64,000 nucleotides of DNA. Source: Aggregatilineales bacterium (lineage in GTDB: Bacteria; Chloroflexota; Anaerolineae; Aggregatilineales; Phototrophicaceae). Position 1 is the first letter of the stretch; every line of letters starts with the position of its first letter. The position numbers and the translations under genes were made by a program. Positions 1-8,146 of the stretch are shown one piece after another. Under the pieces are notes generated by a model. The model did not search any database. It saw nothing but the letters and a program-made list of their open reading frames with translations, and was not told where the DNA came from. The stretch lies in NCBI GenBank assembly GCA_030834905.1, contig JAUQWZ010000046.1, forward strand, positions 1 to 64,000, written 5' to 3'.

Positions 1-2
1 CC

Positions 3-122
3 TTCGCTTGGCTGAACAACTATCGTCGCTTGAGCAAGGATTATGAAGTCAATACGTCCTTGAGTGTTGGCATGGTCTATCTGGCTTCCATTCATACTTT
101 GCTCAAGCGCATTCCCGCATAA
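3..122 (+). CDS. IS5-type transposase, C-terminal fragment
   Basis: The window opens inside an open frame reading FAWLNNYRRLSKDYE and ending in LLKRIPA before TAA. This is the usual C-terminus of IS5-family (IS427-like) DDE transposases, where an Arg/Lys-rich RRLxKDYE segment contains the third acidic catalytic residue. Only 39 residues are visible; the rest of the element lies to the left. The coding sequence stops about 5 nt before sigma-factor-like coding sequence resumes on the same strand, so the right end of the element must be within a few bases of position 123-140. Family assignment is from the conserved C-terminal motif; the exact IS is unknown. Confidence 0.75.
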   Translation, partial: FAWLNNYRRLSKDYEVNTSLSVGMVYLASIHTLLKRIPA

Positions 123-298
123 TATTCATATGGCTTCTAAGTGGCTCTAGCCTTGAAGAAATCGCAGAGATTCTCGATTGTCCAGTAGGCACGATTAAGA
201 GCCGCCTCTACTACGCGCGCGAGAACCTTCGTCGTCGTCTTGGAGAAAGCTATCGAGGGGTTGAGGTGGCACACGGCTATGCAGGAATTCCAGGATAA
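123..298 (+). pseudogene. ECF sigma factor, 3' remnant (region 4), cut by an IS
   Basis: From about 143 the frame reads SSLEEIAEILDCPVGTIKSR and then a basic LYYARENLRRRL segment. This is the helix-turn-helix of sigma-70 region 4 in RpoE-type (ECF) sigma factors, which contacts the -35 element. It terminates at TAA 296-298 after a short tail. Region 2 and the start of region 4 are absent: immediately upstream lies the transposase fragment. The frame stays open back into the IS end but contains no start codon with a ribosome site. I infer that insertion of the IS truncated the gene, so the product is probably non-functional unless a fusion is made. The following gene overlaps it by 20 bp, as sigma/partner gene pairs often do. 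Confidence 0.75.
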
Positions 299-611
299 TT
301 TCTTCGACGAATATACTGCCAGGGCATTGAAATCAGACCCGATGCCATCAGCGGCGCAGCAGCGGCGCGTCCGGGAATCGCTGCTCGCCAAAGCGGAGCA
401 GCAGACGATGCTGCCCCCGCTTTCGCCGACGCTGTTCGAGCGCCTGTCAAACAGCGCGCGGCTGTGGGGCAAATCACAAATTGCCAACCTTTATCGCGTC
501 TTCCTCGATGACAGCGCCTACCGCCGCGCACCGCATGGTTATCCTTCGATGATGCGCCATCAGCGCCCGCACAGCACCTTCGCTTCGGCGGAATTTATGC
601 TGTTCGCCTAA
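279..611 (+). CDS. Small unknown protein overlapping the sigma remnant
   Basis: A 110-residue protein starting at ATG 279 with GAGGTGG about 9 nt upstream, rather than at the more upstream ATG 240, which lies inside the sigma frame. The start overlaps the sigma stop, suggesting translational coupling in the original operon. No membrane segment, CxxC/HxxxCxxC zinc motif or signal peptide is visible, so it is not a typical zf-HC2 anti-sigma factor. It is rich in Arg, Gln and Ser (QQRRVRESLLAKAEQQ) with a helical N-terminal half. By position it could be a sigma partner; this is inference only. Product not recognised. Confidence 0.55.
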   Translation: MQEFQDNFFDEYTARALKSDPMPSAAQQRRVRESLLAKAEQQTMLPPLSPTLFERLSNSARLWGKSQIANLYRVFLDDSAYRRAPHGYPSMMRHQRPHSTFASAEFMLFA

Positions 612-765
612 CCTGCGATTGAGCTGCCACCGGCTGCCCTCGGGCAGCTCGCGCTGCGTTTGTATGAGCAAACCCCAAAACAATTAACGTAGAGTTGAAA
701 TCCCCGCACCAACTTTTCGTTTATACTGTGAATATGCATCTCGCTATGTTGCAACGGATGAAGTT

Positions 766-1935
766 ATGGCTGCCTTGCCACGTATACTTACAGTTGACCC
801 TACAGGCGCAGTAGCGCGTATCGTTCGCGCCGCGCTGCATTTAATCGACCGCCCGGTCATTCAGGTCGATGTCCCCGGCGGAACCGAAGCGCTCGAAGAA
901 GTGTTCCGGGCAGAGTTCCGGCTGGTGATCTCAACGCTCAGCATCGGCGATAGTATGAAGGGCTTTGAGCTTGCCATCCGCGTCAAACAGGCGCAGCCGG
1001 ACACGGGAATGCTGCTGCTCGCCGACGTGAACGATCCCGAAGATCTGGATCAGGAAACGCGCGAAGCCTCGCCGTTTGTTTACCTGCGCCGCCCTATCGA
1101 CCCGCACCGCTTCCTGCGGGTGCTGCTGGCGGCGCTGGATAACAAGGACGTGCTGACCGCCGCCTATGCCACCTCAGCGCCGCCGCGCGAAGGGCTGCCC
1201 GCCCATCTGGGCGCTATCCCGACGCTTGACGTTAACGCGGCGCAAAGCATGGTCGATACCCTGCTTACCGACGTGGGCGCGATGGCGATTGTGGTCGCCA
1301 ACCGCGCGGGCGAAGTCCTGCTGGAACGCGGCGCGGTCGGCTACCTTGACCGCGAACAACTGACCAGCATCCTGCTGCCGACGATTCACTCGATTATGGA
1401 CATCAGCACGCTGGTTGGCGGGCGTCCTTCGGCGCTTCAGGCATTCGACGGCGATACCTACGATATTTACGTGCTGTCGGTGGGCTACCACCATTTTATG
1501 TGCCTCATCTTCGACGGGCAGATCGGCGGACGGCAGCTTGGCGCGGTCAACCGTTACGGGCGGCGGGCGGCAGAAGACCTGATCGCGCTGATCGGCGCTT
1601 CAGCACTGCAAATCGAACGCATCGCCCAGCCAGATATTCCAACCGCGCTGGATGCCGAGACTGAACCAGAGGAAACGATTGAGCCAGCAGCCGTCCGCGC
1701 CGAAGAATGGGGCGTGGAAACGCCGCCGCCGCCAGAGCCGGAGCCGCTAAAGCTCGAACCGATTGAAAATCTCGATATCAACATTTTCGACCAGCAGGAG
1801 CTGGATACGCTCGACGAAAGCCTCGCCGACGATCTCTTTAACCCGGAACGACTGGCGGAAATCGCCAACGAAACACGCCGGGATCGGGGACCGCTGTCCT
1901 ATGACGAGGCGCGAGAATTGGGTATCATCCCATAA
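766..1935 (+). CDS. Receiver-like plus roadblock/LC7-like domain protein
   Basis: 389 residues. Residues about 5-120 have the alternating alpha/beta pattern of a response-regulator receiver (RILTVDPTGAVARIV; LLLADVND; FVYLRRPIDP), with RPID standing where the usual conserved Lys-Pro is found. Residues about 150-275 resemble roadblock/LC7 domains: a helix ending in MVDTLLTDVGAMAIVVANR followed by strands and a closing helix. The C-terminal 100 residues are acidic and Pro-rich with no fold seen. Roadblock proteins often bind or regulate small GTPases or act in signalling scaffolds. The next gene, 58 nt downstream on the same strand, is a Ser/Thr kinase, so co-transcription and a shared signalling role are likely. 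Domain calls are by eye, the receiver part less sure than the roadblock part. Confidence 0.6.
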   Translation: MAALPRILTVDPTGAVARIVRAALHLIDRPVIQVDVPGGTEALEEVFRAEFRLVISTLSIGDSMKGFELAIRVKQAQPDTGMLLLADVNDPEDLDQETREASPFVYLRRPIDPHRFLRVLLAALDNKDVLTAAYATSAPPREGLPAHLGAIPTLDVNAAQSMVDTLLTDVGAMAIVVANRAGEVLLERGAVGYLDREQLTSILLPTIHSIMDISTLVGGRPSALQAFDGDTYDIYVLSVGYHHFMCLIFDGQIGGRQLGAVNRYGRRAAEDLIALIGASALQIERIAQPDIPTALDAETEPEETIEPAAVRAEEWGVETPPPPEPEPLKLEPIENLDINIFDQQELDTLDESLADDLFNPERLAEIANETRRDRGPLSYDEARELGIIP

Positions 1936-1993
1936 TCGTTCTCACAGGCGAACCGGCACATACGGCGTCGTTTCTTCAGGAATAAGCACCACG

Positions 1994-3526
1994 ATGCCCA
2001 AACTCAAACCAGGCGAAAGCCTTATTGGCGCTCAGTTGGGCGATTACGTCCTCACCCGGATGCTGGCGACAGGCGGCATGGCGAAGGTGTATGAGGGCGT
2101 GGACAATAAACTGCGCCGCCACGCCGCCGTCAAAGTGCTGGACGACGACAAGCTCTCCAGCGATATTACGCTGACGGAGCGTTTCCAGCGCGAAGCCCGC
2201 GCTATCGCCCAGCTTGACCACCCCAACATCATCCCCATTTACCAGTACGGGGAACAGGACGGCGTCTACTTCCTGGCGATGAAGCTGATTCGCGGCAACG
2301 ATTTAGCCCACGAACTCAGCCATCTGCGCCACGCGGGCGAGCGCATGGACGTGAAAATAACGCTTCACATCCTCGAACAGATCGCCGCCGCCCTCGATAT
2401 CGCCCACGCCGCCAACATCATCCACCGTGACATTAAACCATCGAACATCCTGCTCGATCAGATGCACCATGCGATTCTGACCGATTTTGGCTTGGTCTTT
2501 CAGCCGTCGATTGATACCACGTCGGGCACGTCTTTTGGCACGCCGCGCTATATCGCCCCTGAACAGGCAATGTCGTCCGGCGGCGCCCTTCCGCAGAGCG
2601 ATCTCTATTCACTGGGCGTGATCGCCTACCAGATGCTGGTCGGGCAAACGCCCTTCGCAGGCGATTCGCCGCTGGAACTGGCGCTGGCGCATATCAGCAA
2701 GCCGCCGCCGCCGCCGCGATCCATCAATCCCGGTATGCCCGAAGCTGCCGAGCGCGAGCTGCTGAAGGTGCTGGCGAAAGACCCGGCAGACCGCCACGCG
2801 ACCGCGGGCGAATTTGTCAGTGCTTTAAAGCACGCCTATGAAGCTGAGGATGCCCGGAACCACGCGCCAGCGCTGATAGAGTCCCCCGCCATTATCGACG
2901 AAGACGAAGGCGACCTCCCCCCCACCGGCATCATGCCCGCGCCGCCACCGCAGCCGCGCCAGCAGCAGCCCGTTTCCCGGGCTTCGCGCGCGCCGCTGTG
3001 GGTTGGCATCGCCCTGCTCGCCGCCGCCGCTGTGCTGCTGATCGTCGTGAACGGCGGCAGCGCCGGGCAGCAGGCGGCAGCCGAAACCGCCGATCCGCTG
3101 CTGATGGCTGGCGACCAGACGCCGGAAGCGACGCCTGAAGCGCTGACGATGAGACTGGTTTACGCGGAATCCATGTTCGCCATCGTCAATGAGACTGACC
3201 GTGATTTGAATACCGGGACGCTGCGCTTTGTGCGCGACGCGGAACAGTACGACGGCGCGAACATCGTGCGCCAGATCGTGCCCGCCGGAAGCTGTTTCCG
3301 GCTGCAATTGCAGGGGCGTCAGAGCGAACTTCCAACGGGCTGCGGGCGGCTGCACGCCGAAACGCTGCTGCCCGACCCGCTGCGCTTCTTCTGGCGCAGC
3401 CTGCCCGAAAGCGCCAGCAGCTTTGAGGTGTATTACGACGATCAGTTGCTCGCCACCTGCCCCACTATCGCGCGCGGCAGCGAAGGCGACTGCCTGCTTA
3501 CGCTTCCCCCGCCGACAGCAGGGTAA
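1994..3526 (+). CDS. Membrane Ser/Thr protein kinase (PknB-like)
   Basis: 510 residues. The start is ATG 1994 because the kinase fold begins directly after it; the open frame extends upstream only as a shadow of the previous gene. Hanks-type kinase motifs are complete: glycine loop ATGGMAKVYEG (25-35), Lys47 in AVKVL, HRDIKPSN (about 144-151), DFG (about 164) and APEQ. A Pro-rich linker follows, then one membrane helix at about 333-357 and a roughly 150-residue extracytoplasmic domain of unknown type with two Cys pairs. It phosphorylates Ser/Thr on protein substrates in the cytoplasm, presumably in response to an external signal. Its 3' end overlaps the convergent phosphoesterase gene by 29 bp. 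No PASTA repeats were seen. Confidence 0.9.
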   Translation: MPKLKPGESLIGAQLGDYVLTRMLATGGMAKVYEGVDNKLRRHAAVKVLDDDKLSSDITLTERFQREARAIAQLDHPNIIPIYQYGEQDGVYFLAMKLIRGNDLAHELSHLRHAGERMDVKITLHILEQIAAALDIAHAANIIHRDIKPSNILLDQMHHAILTDFGLVFQPSIDTTSGTSFGTPRYIAPEQAMSSGGALPQSDLYSLGVIAYQMLVGQTPFAGDSPLELALAHISKPPPPPRSINPGMPEAAERELLKVLAKDPADRHATAGEFVSALKHAYEAEDARNHAPALIESPAIIDEDEGDLPPTGIMPAPPPQPRQQQPVSRASRAPLWVGIALLAAAAVLLIVVNGGSAGQQAAAETADPLLMAGDQTPEATPEALTMRLVYAESMFAIVNETDRDLNTGTLRFVRDAEQYDGANIVRQIVPAGSCFRLQLQGRQSELPTGCGRLHAETLLPDPLRFFWRSLPESASSFEVYYDDQLLATCPTIARGSEGDCLLTLPPPTAG

Positions 3527-4352
3527 TCACCGTAATCTCAGGGCGGCAGTTAAAGCGGATCGGCAGGCTGGTCGTGCCCAATCCCCGGTTGACATACAGC
3601 AGCATCCCGACCACCAGATGCAGCCCCATGACGTAACGCTCGCCGTACTTGGGCAAGCCGAACCGCATCAGCCACGGCAGGCGCACCTGTCCGCCGTGCG
3701 AGTGTCCTGAAAGCTGGAGATCGAACCGCCCGGTCGCGGCGCTGATGTCGGCAAAGTCCGGCTCATGCGCCAGCAGGACAGCCGCGCCGTCGTCGGGAAG
3801 CTGGTTGAGGACAAGATCAAGCCGGGCGCGGTGGCGGTACATGCTGTCCACGCCGCCAAAGTGCAGCGCCGACTCATTTCGGCGCACCGTGACGGCGGCG
3901 TTGTTGAGATTGGTCAGCCCGCTTTCGGCGATGACGCGGCGCACGACGGCGCGGTGCTCGCGCTGGTCATGGTTGCCGGTGATGGCAAGCCTGCCGTCCG
4001 GCGCGTTCAGATCGCGCAGCGGCACGATCAGGTCATCCGCCAGAAAGCCGATGCGGTTGGAGACGAAATCGCCGGTGATAACGACCAGATCGGGCGACTG
4101 CGCGTTGACCAGCGCGACCACTTCCGCCAGACGCTCGCGCGTCATGACGCCGTCCATGTGAATGTCGCTCAACTGCACAATCCGATAGCCGTCAAAGGCA
4201 GGGTCAAGCCGCCCTAGCACCAGCGACATCTGCTTGACTTCAAAGCTGTTCGGCTCGACAAAACGGGCATACGCCAGCGCGCTGCTTCCGGCAGCGACGA
4301 CGGCAGAACCCAGCGCGAGCGCCGCGCCTTGTATCCAATGCTTACGTGTCAG
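3498..4352 (-). CDS. Exported/anchored metallophosphoesterase, apparent CTG start
   Basis: The core from Met 4229 downstream shows calcineurin-type phosphoesterase motifs: QLSDIHMD, TGDFVSN, ITGNHDQR, LLAHEPDF and SGHSHGGQ, giving a full di-metal site. Homologues (YkuE/YaeI type) normally have an N-terminal Tat signal or anchor. Translating upstream of 4229 gives exactly that, TRKHWIQGAALALGSAVVAA, open until a TGA at 4385-4383. No ATG, GTG or TTG lies in this stretch. A CTG at 4352 sits 9 nt after AAAGGA (4367-4362), so CTG initiation is the best model (284 residues). It begins 13 nt after the upstream gene's stop, so they share an operon. The substrate is unknown; UDP-sugar or phospholipid substrates are known in the family. 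Confidence 0.8.
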   Translation of the reverse strand: MTRKHWIQGAALALGSAVVAAGSSALAYARFVEPNSFEVKQMSLVLGRLDPAFDGYRIVQLSDIHMDGVMTRERLAEVVALVNAQSPDLVVITGDFVSNRIGFLADDLIVPLRDLNAPDGRLAITGNHDQREHRAVVRRVIAESGLTNLNNAAVTVRRNESALHFGGVDSMYRHRARLDLVLNQLPDDGAAVLLAHEPDFADISAATGRFDLQLSGHSHGGQVRLPWLMRFGLPKYGERYVMGLHLVVGMLLYVNRGLGTTSLPIRFNCRPEITVITLLSAGEA

Positions 4353-4365
4353 TGTGGTTATTCCT

Positions 4366-5682
4366 TTACAGGACGCCAGGTATCAGGTTTTGCAGGCTAA
4401 CGCCCAGCACCTGCCACGCGACGATGCTCACCGCCGCCAGAATGACGGCGATAACCAGAATACCGATGAAATAGGCAAGGCAGCCTTTGGCGGTGCCAAA
4501 GTCATAGGCTTCGCCAATTTTACCGGAAGTTTTGCCCGATACATACAGCGAGAGCAGCACAAGCGGCAGCACCAAACACAACACAATCGGTGAAAAGCCG
4601 GAAATGAAGCCTACCGCGACCGTGATATACGACAGGAAGAAGATGATCGGCAGCCACTTATTGTAAAAACCCAGCAGCAGTTCCAGCAGGTAGCGCAGCG
4701 TGCCATGCCCGCCCAGCAGGTGGATTGCGCCGAAATGGATGATGACAGTCTGGATCAGCAAGCCGATTACGCCCGCGAGCGCCGAAACGACACCCACGAT
4801 CAGCAGCGAGCCAGCGTTATACTGGTCGAGCGACACAAGAGCAGCCTGCATTTCGGGCGTTTCTACCAGTTCTGGGACAAGCGTATTGACGTAGGCGCGG
4901 GCGCTTTCCACCGTGACCAGCGATTGCAGCACCGGACCCGCCGCCGTAATGATAGTGAAGATGATGATCTCAAACCAGGTGGACGCCCAGGTCACATGCT
5001 CTGCCTTGCTGAGATGCGTCTCGATGCGCCGCTGCTTCTTCTGCTCCAGCGCCTGCTGTTCAAAGCCCTTGCGCTGGCTGCTGTCCAAAATCATCTGCAC
5101 CGCGCCATCACCCTCCAAGCCGGTGATGCTGGCGGCGATGCTCATGGAGTAAGCGTCGTTGATCAGATTGGGGTTAATCTGAAGCGCCTGCGCCATTGCT
5201 TTCATGGCTTTGGCGTTTTCGCCCTTCAGGTTCATCGACAGCGCCTGGTCAACATAGCCCTTCGCCCGTTCGACATCATTACGGCTGGTTTCGTAGGTTC
5301 TGCCACGTACCGGCACGCTGGCGGCTTCCGGCGGCGCAGATCGACGTTCGGACGGCGTTTCCGGCGCTGGCGCTTCGGCAGGCGAGGCGGCGATCATGCC
5401 CAGCAGATTGTCGATATCCGGCTCATCCACATCATCGCCAGACGACACCACCGGCGGCGCAGCGGCGCTTTGCCCCGCCTCTGCTTGCAAGTCCATCGCC
5501 CGACGAATGTGAACCCCTGCCCGGCGCGCCAGCTCGCGCAGGGATGGTTCCGGATCGGTGCGAAATATCACCGCCAGATGCTGGAGCGCGGTGGGATCTT
5601 TACTTGTGCCGAGGGCGATAATTGCTTTCCTGCGCTGGCTTGGATCGGGGCTTTGAAGTTGAGCGACGAACTGATCGAACAT
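4366..5682 (-). CDS. HEAT-repeat / Yip1-like membrane protein
   Basis: 438 residues. The N-terminal 60 form a HEAT-like pair of helices (SQRRKAIIALGTSKDPTALQ). A Pro/Glu-rich linker follows, then a TPR-like helical segment near 135-180 (AKGYVDQALSMNLKGENAKA). The C-terminal half (about 220-438) has five hydrophobic segments arranged like the Yip1 family, with GSLLIVGVVSALAGVIGLLI and a tail GVSLQNLIPGVL. Yip1-type proteins are polytopic and of uncertain function in bacteria. It is the first gene of a short minus-strand operon with the phosphoesterase. The function cannot be deduced; the layout suggests a cytoplasmic interaction domain on a membrane anchor. Confidence 0.7.
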   Translation of the reverse strand: MFDQFVAQLQSPDPSQRRKAIIALGTSKDPTALQHLAVIFRTDPEPSLRELARRAGVHIRRAMDLQAEAGQSAAAPPVVSSGDDVDEPDIDNLLGMIAASPAEAPAPETPSERRSAPPEAASVPVRGRTYETSRNDVERAKGYVDQALSMNLKGENAKAMKAMAQALQINPNLINDAYSMSIAASITGLEGDGAVQMILDSSQRKGFEQQALEQKKQRRIETHLSKAEHVTWASTWFEIIIFTIITAAGPVLQSLVTVESARAYVNTLVPELVETPEMQAALVSLDQYNAGSLLIVGVVSALAGVIGLLIQTVIIHFGAIHLLGGHGTLRYLLELLLGFYNKWLPIIFFLSYITVAVGFISGFSPIVLCLVLPLVLLSLYVSGKTSGKIGEAYDFGTAKGCLAYFIGILVIAVILAAVSIVAWQVLGVSLQNLIPGVL

Positions 5683-5751
5683 GACATTCCCTCTGCGACG
5701 GACACCTGCACTTTAATTACAGCGCAGTTGTGTGGAACGGTGTGTTAAGAA

Positions 5752-6306
5752 CTAAACCAGCGAATAGGCTGCCTGCCGCTGATAGATCGCGCCCTGCGGC
5801 GTGAGGTCGCTGGAGAACAGGTAGAACGCTGTCACGGCGATCTCAGGGACGCTGAAGCCGAGATACTGTTCTAGAAAGCGATCCACCACCGGATCAGGCT
5901 TGGATGGTTTCAGCCGCGCCAGCGTGATGTGCGGGTGAAAATCGCGGGCTTCCGGCGCGAAACCAACCTCGCCGACGGCGCGCTCCACCTGCTGGTACAA
6001 TGATTGGAGTGCTGGCGGGGCAGCCACCCCCACCCAAAGGACACGCGCCGCTTTTGCGGAAGTCGGCGGGAAGCGCCCGACGCCGCGCAGCGCCAGCGAA
6101 AATGGCTCGCCCGGCACCGCCGCCAGCGCCCCGCGCAGCGCCTCAAGCCGTGCCGCGTCGATGCCGTCGCCCAGAAAGCGCAGTGTCAGGTGATACCCGG
6201 TTGGTTTCGCCCACGACGCGCCGCGAATATCGGCGCGCAGCTTCGCCAACTGGTCTTTGACTGTCTCTGGCAGATCAACGGCGACAAACAGACGGTATTC
6301 CATCAC
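5752..6306 (-). CDS. thpR: RNA 2',3'-cyclic phosphodiesterase
   Basis: 184 residues with the two HxTx motifs of the 2H phosphoesterase superfamily: HLTLRFLG (about residue 40) and HITLAR (about 125). The N-terminal MEYRLFVAVDLPE is also typical of ThpR/LigT. It hydrolyses 2',3'-cyclic phosphate ends of RNA and was first described as a 2'-5' RNA ligase. Length matches the family. Two consecutive ATG codons are available at 6306 and 6303. It is transcribed toward the Yip1-like gene, 69 nt away, and may be co-transcribed with it. Confidence 0.9.
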   Translation of the reverse strand: MMEYRLFVAVDLPETVKDQLAKLRADIRGASWAKPTGYHLTLRFLGDGIDAARLEALRGALAAVPGEPFSLALRGVGRFPPTSAKAARVLWVGVAAPPALQSLYQQVERAVGEVGFAPEARDFHPHITLARLKPSKPDPVVDRFLEQYLGFSVPEIAVTAFYLFSSDLTPQGAIYQRQAAYSLV

Positions 6307-6374
6307 CTGATAGCTTTAACAGCCGATACTTTTCCCTGAAGCATTGTAGCACCTGTCCGGCGGCGTGATACTTT

Positions 6375-6401
6375 TTGGCAATTTTCGCGTATAGGTACAA
6401 T
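6375..6401 (+). promoter_or_regulatory. Possible sigma-70 promoter for the GTPase cluster
   Basis: TTGGCA (6375-6380) and TACAAT (6396-6401) are separated by 15 nt, slightly short of optimal, 30 nt before the GTPase start. It lies in the divergent gap between thpR and the GTPase. By motif only. Confidence 0.35.
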
Positions 6402-6431
6402 AGTTAATGAACAGTGACTGGAAGGACGATC

Positions 6432-7130
6432 ATGACCTCATTTCTTGAGCAGGTCTTTAGCGCGGTGTTTGGCACCGTCGGCAAGAACCTGGTGAACAAT
6501 CTCAGCCAGCGCGCCGACCAGATGTACGACTTCGTCTACGTCAAGGTCTTTGGGCTGCCTTTTATCGTATTGGGCGCGCGGCAAACCGGCAAGACAACCC
6601 TCATCGAGTGGCTGCGCCAGAACGTGCGGTCGCTGGATGGTCACGATCCTGCCCCAACGGCTCCCGGCGGCGATGCCGTCCACACCTTCTCGTCGCAGAT
6701 CGGCGCTGAGAACGTTCGGCTGAAGCCCACGCGCGACGTGGGCGGCGAGTATGAGATGTGGGAAACCGACTGGCTGGAATTGTTCCGCGAAACCCGCCCG
6801 CGCGGCATCATCTTCATGCTCGATCATACCGACGTCCTCAACCACAAGGACGCCCTCAACTTCGTCATGAACATGATTGAAGAGGAGATCGACGCCAAGC
6901 GCAACCTGAAGGCGGTGCTGCTGCTGGTCAACAAGTCTGACCTGTGGCTTTCGGGTACTTCGCTCGACAAGCTGATGCAGAATTACGCCAACGAGGTCAA
7001 GCGGCTGCGCAACCAGGCGGAACGGCTCGGCTACAAGACGTGGACGCAGTCAGCCAGCGTCACCCAGGGCGTTGGCGTGGACGACGCCATGCGAACCTTC
7101 ATCAACATCATTCGACCAAGCCCGAAATAA
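6432..7130 (+). CDS. Small P-loop GTPase-like protein
   Basis: 232 residues. ATG 6432 is preferred over 6414 because GGAAGGA lies 5-11 nt before it. Motifs: Walker A GARQTGKTT (about 48-56), Walker B/G3-like RDVGGEYEMW (about 101-110), a GIIFMLDHTD strand, the G4 motif NKSD (about 167-170) and a G5-like SAS near 207. The order and spacing fit a TRAFAC small GTPase, distantly like Arf/SRPRB/Gtr folds, with no membrane segment. The G3 reads DVGG, matching the DxxG rule. It is followed after a 119-bp repeat-rich gap by an unknown 238-aa gene and a 49-aa acidic gene on the same strand. I infer a signalling switch acting with these neighbours. Confidence 0.75.
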   Translation: MTSFLEQVFSAVFGTVGKNLVNNLSQRADQMYDFVYVKVFGLPFIVLGARQTGKTTLIEWLRQNVRSLDGHDPAPTAPGGDAVHTFSSQIGAENVRLKPTRDVGGEYEMWETDWLELFRETRPRGIIFMLDHTDVLNHKDALNFVMNMIEEEIDAKRNLKAVLLLVNKSDLWLSGTSLDKLMQNYANEVKRLRNQAERLGYKTWTQSASVTQGVGVDDAMRTFINIIRPSPK

Positions 7131-7249
7131 AAGTACCGAGTACTGAGTACTGAGTGCCGAGTTGAAAATATCGAGTGCAAAGGATTGCTCACTTTCAACT
7201 TTAAGCTTTTTCTCAGTACCCAGTACCGGGTACTCAGTACTGGTACTCC
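7131..7249. repeat. AGTACT-rich inverted repeat element
   Basis: Runs of AGTACCGAGTACTGAGTACT at the left (about 7132-7160) are mirrored by CTCAGTACC / TACTCAGTACTGG at the right (about 7213-7247). The centre holds GTTGAAAATATCGAG and ACTTTCAACTTTAAG, words shared with the A/T-rich repeats at 37728 and 59728. This looks like an inserted, internally repetitive intergenic element rather than unique spacer. Confidence 0.6.
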
Positions 7250-7966
7250 ATGCACCATCTCACGATTGACTACGTGCTCAACGGGCGCAGGCGGGGATAC
7301 AGCTTCACGTCGCCAACAGACGGTCTGCATCCGGAGCTTCTGAAGATTATCTGGCGCAGCGCCATGCCGCGCGGTCAGGGCTGGAGCGCCGAGAAGTATC
7401 GCGGCGCGCGAGCGCTTAAATGCTTTCCGCTGCCCAGCGGCGAAGTCGCCTTTTGCGAAACCGTCATTACCGATATGCGCGACGAAGTCGGGCGCGGCGG
7501 CATCCGTCGCACCGACATTCGCGTGATGACCGAACACGAGCATCATGAATATCTCCGGCACCGGCTGGGCGAGCTTCCGGCGCAGACAACGGCTGAAGCC
7601 GAAACGCGGCTGAATTCCCGCGACTGGCAGCTTCTATTCAATAAAAACCGGGAAGCTAAACGTCCCCGGACGATGATCAAGCCGCAGACGATTCTGGCAT
7701 ATCCTTACATGGCTGGCGCGTGGCAGTTCGCCGAAGCCTGTATCCTGCTGCTGGCGTCGCGCGCGACCCTGCTCACCAACCTGATCGAAGTCTCGCCCCG
7801 CCTCAACCCGTTTGCCGACCGCGTGCTGTCGTTCACCACGCTGGCGCTCGACTATCAGGAAGGGGGGCGCATCGTCGCGCTGCCACTGGATCAGGCGCAG
7901 GCGTATGACGGCATACCGTACATTGATATCAGTGAAGGGGGCAGCGATGCAAAACCTGGACAATGA
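7250..7966 (+). CDS. Unknown protein following the GTPase
   Basis: 238 residues, no signal peptide or clear membrane span. It begins MHHLTIDYVLNGRRRGYSFT; the first 110 residues alternate strands and short helices, with a conserved-looking ALKCFPLPSGEVAFCETVIT stretch. A basic middle (NKNREAKRPRTMIKP) leads to a helical C-terminal half (LAYPYMAGAWQFAEACILLL) ending near LPLDQAQAYDGIPYIDIS. The layout is reminiscent of N-terminal domains of GTPase-associated (GAP1-N) proteins in bacterial small-GTPase operons, which is inference from context and a weak pattern. Its end overlaps the next gene by 20 nt, indicating translational coupling. I do not recognise the family with certainty. Confidence 0.6.
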   Translation: MHHLTIDYVLNGRRRGYSFTSPTDGLHPELLKIIWRSAMPRGQGWSAEKYRGARALKCFPLPSGEVAFCETVITDMRDEVGRGGIRRTDIRVMTEHEHHEYLRHRLGELPAQTTAEAETRLNSRDWQLLFNKNREAKRPRTMIKPQTILAYPYMAGAWQFAEACILLLASRATLLTNLIEVSPRLNPFADRVLSFTTLALDYQEGGRIVALPLDQAQAYDGIPYIDISEGGSDAKPGQ

Positions 7967-8096
7967 GCAGGCTGCCGCCGCCTATGACAAGCCCAAGCGC
8001 CACCTTGAGGAAGATCTATCAGCCTACACCGTCACCGACGACGGCGAACTGGTAGAAATTGACGAGGATGCAGGGCGAAACACGGCGCGGAGGTGA
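7947..8096 (+). CDS. Small acidic protein, 49 aa
   Basis: ATG 7947, within the end of the preceding gene, has GAAGGGGGC 5-13 nt upstream, a strong ribosome site. The product MQNLDNEQAAAAYDKPKRHL continues with ten Asp/Glu residues before ending at TGA 8094-8096. It has no hydrophobic segment and looks disordered or helical. The overlap, the RBS and its position as the last gene of the GTPase cluster support a real gene. Function unknown; it could be an adaptor or antitoxin-like partner, but nothing in the sequence proves this. Confidence 0.55.
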   Translation: MQNLDNEQAAAAYDKPKRHLEEDLSAYTVTDDGELVEIDEDAGRNTARR

Positions 8097-8105
8097 TCGG
8101 AAGAT

Positions 8106-8136
8106 CGCAGGGACACGACGGTATCGTATCCCTGCG
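8106..8136. repeat. Short palindrome of the GGGACACGAC family
   Basis: CGCAGGGACACGAC and GTATCGTATCCCTGCG form an imperfect hairpin between two convergent genes. It is a degenerate copy of the dispersed palindrome best seen at 46986, and could serve as a bidirectional terminator stem but has no T-tract. Confidence 0.6.
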
Positions 8137-8146
8137 TGGTTCAGGT

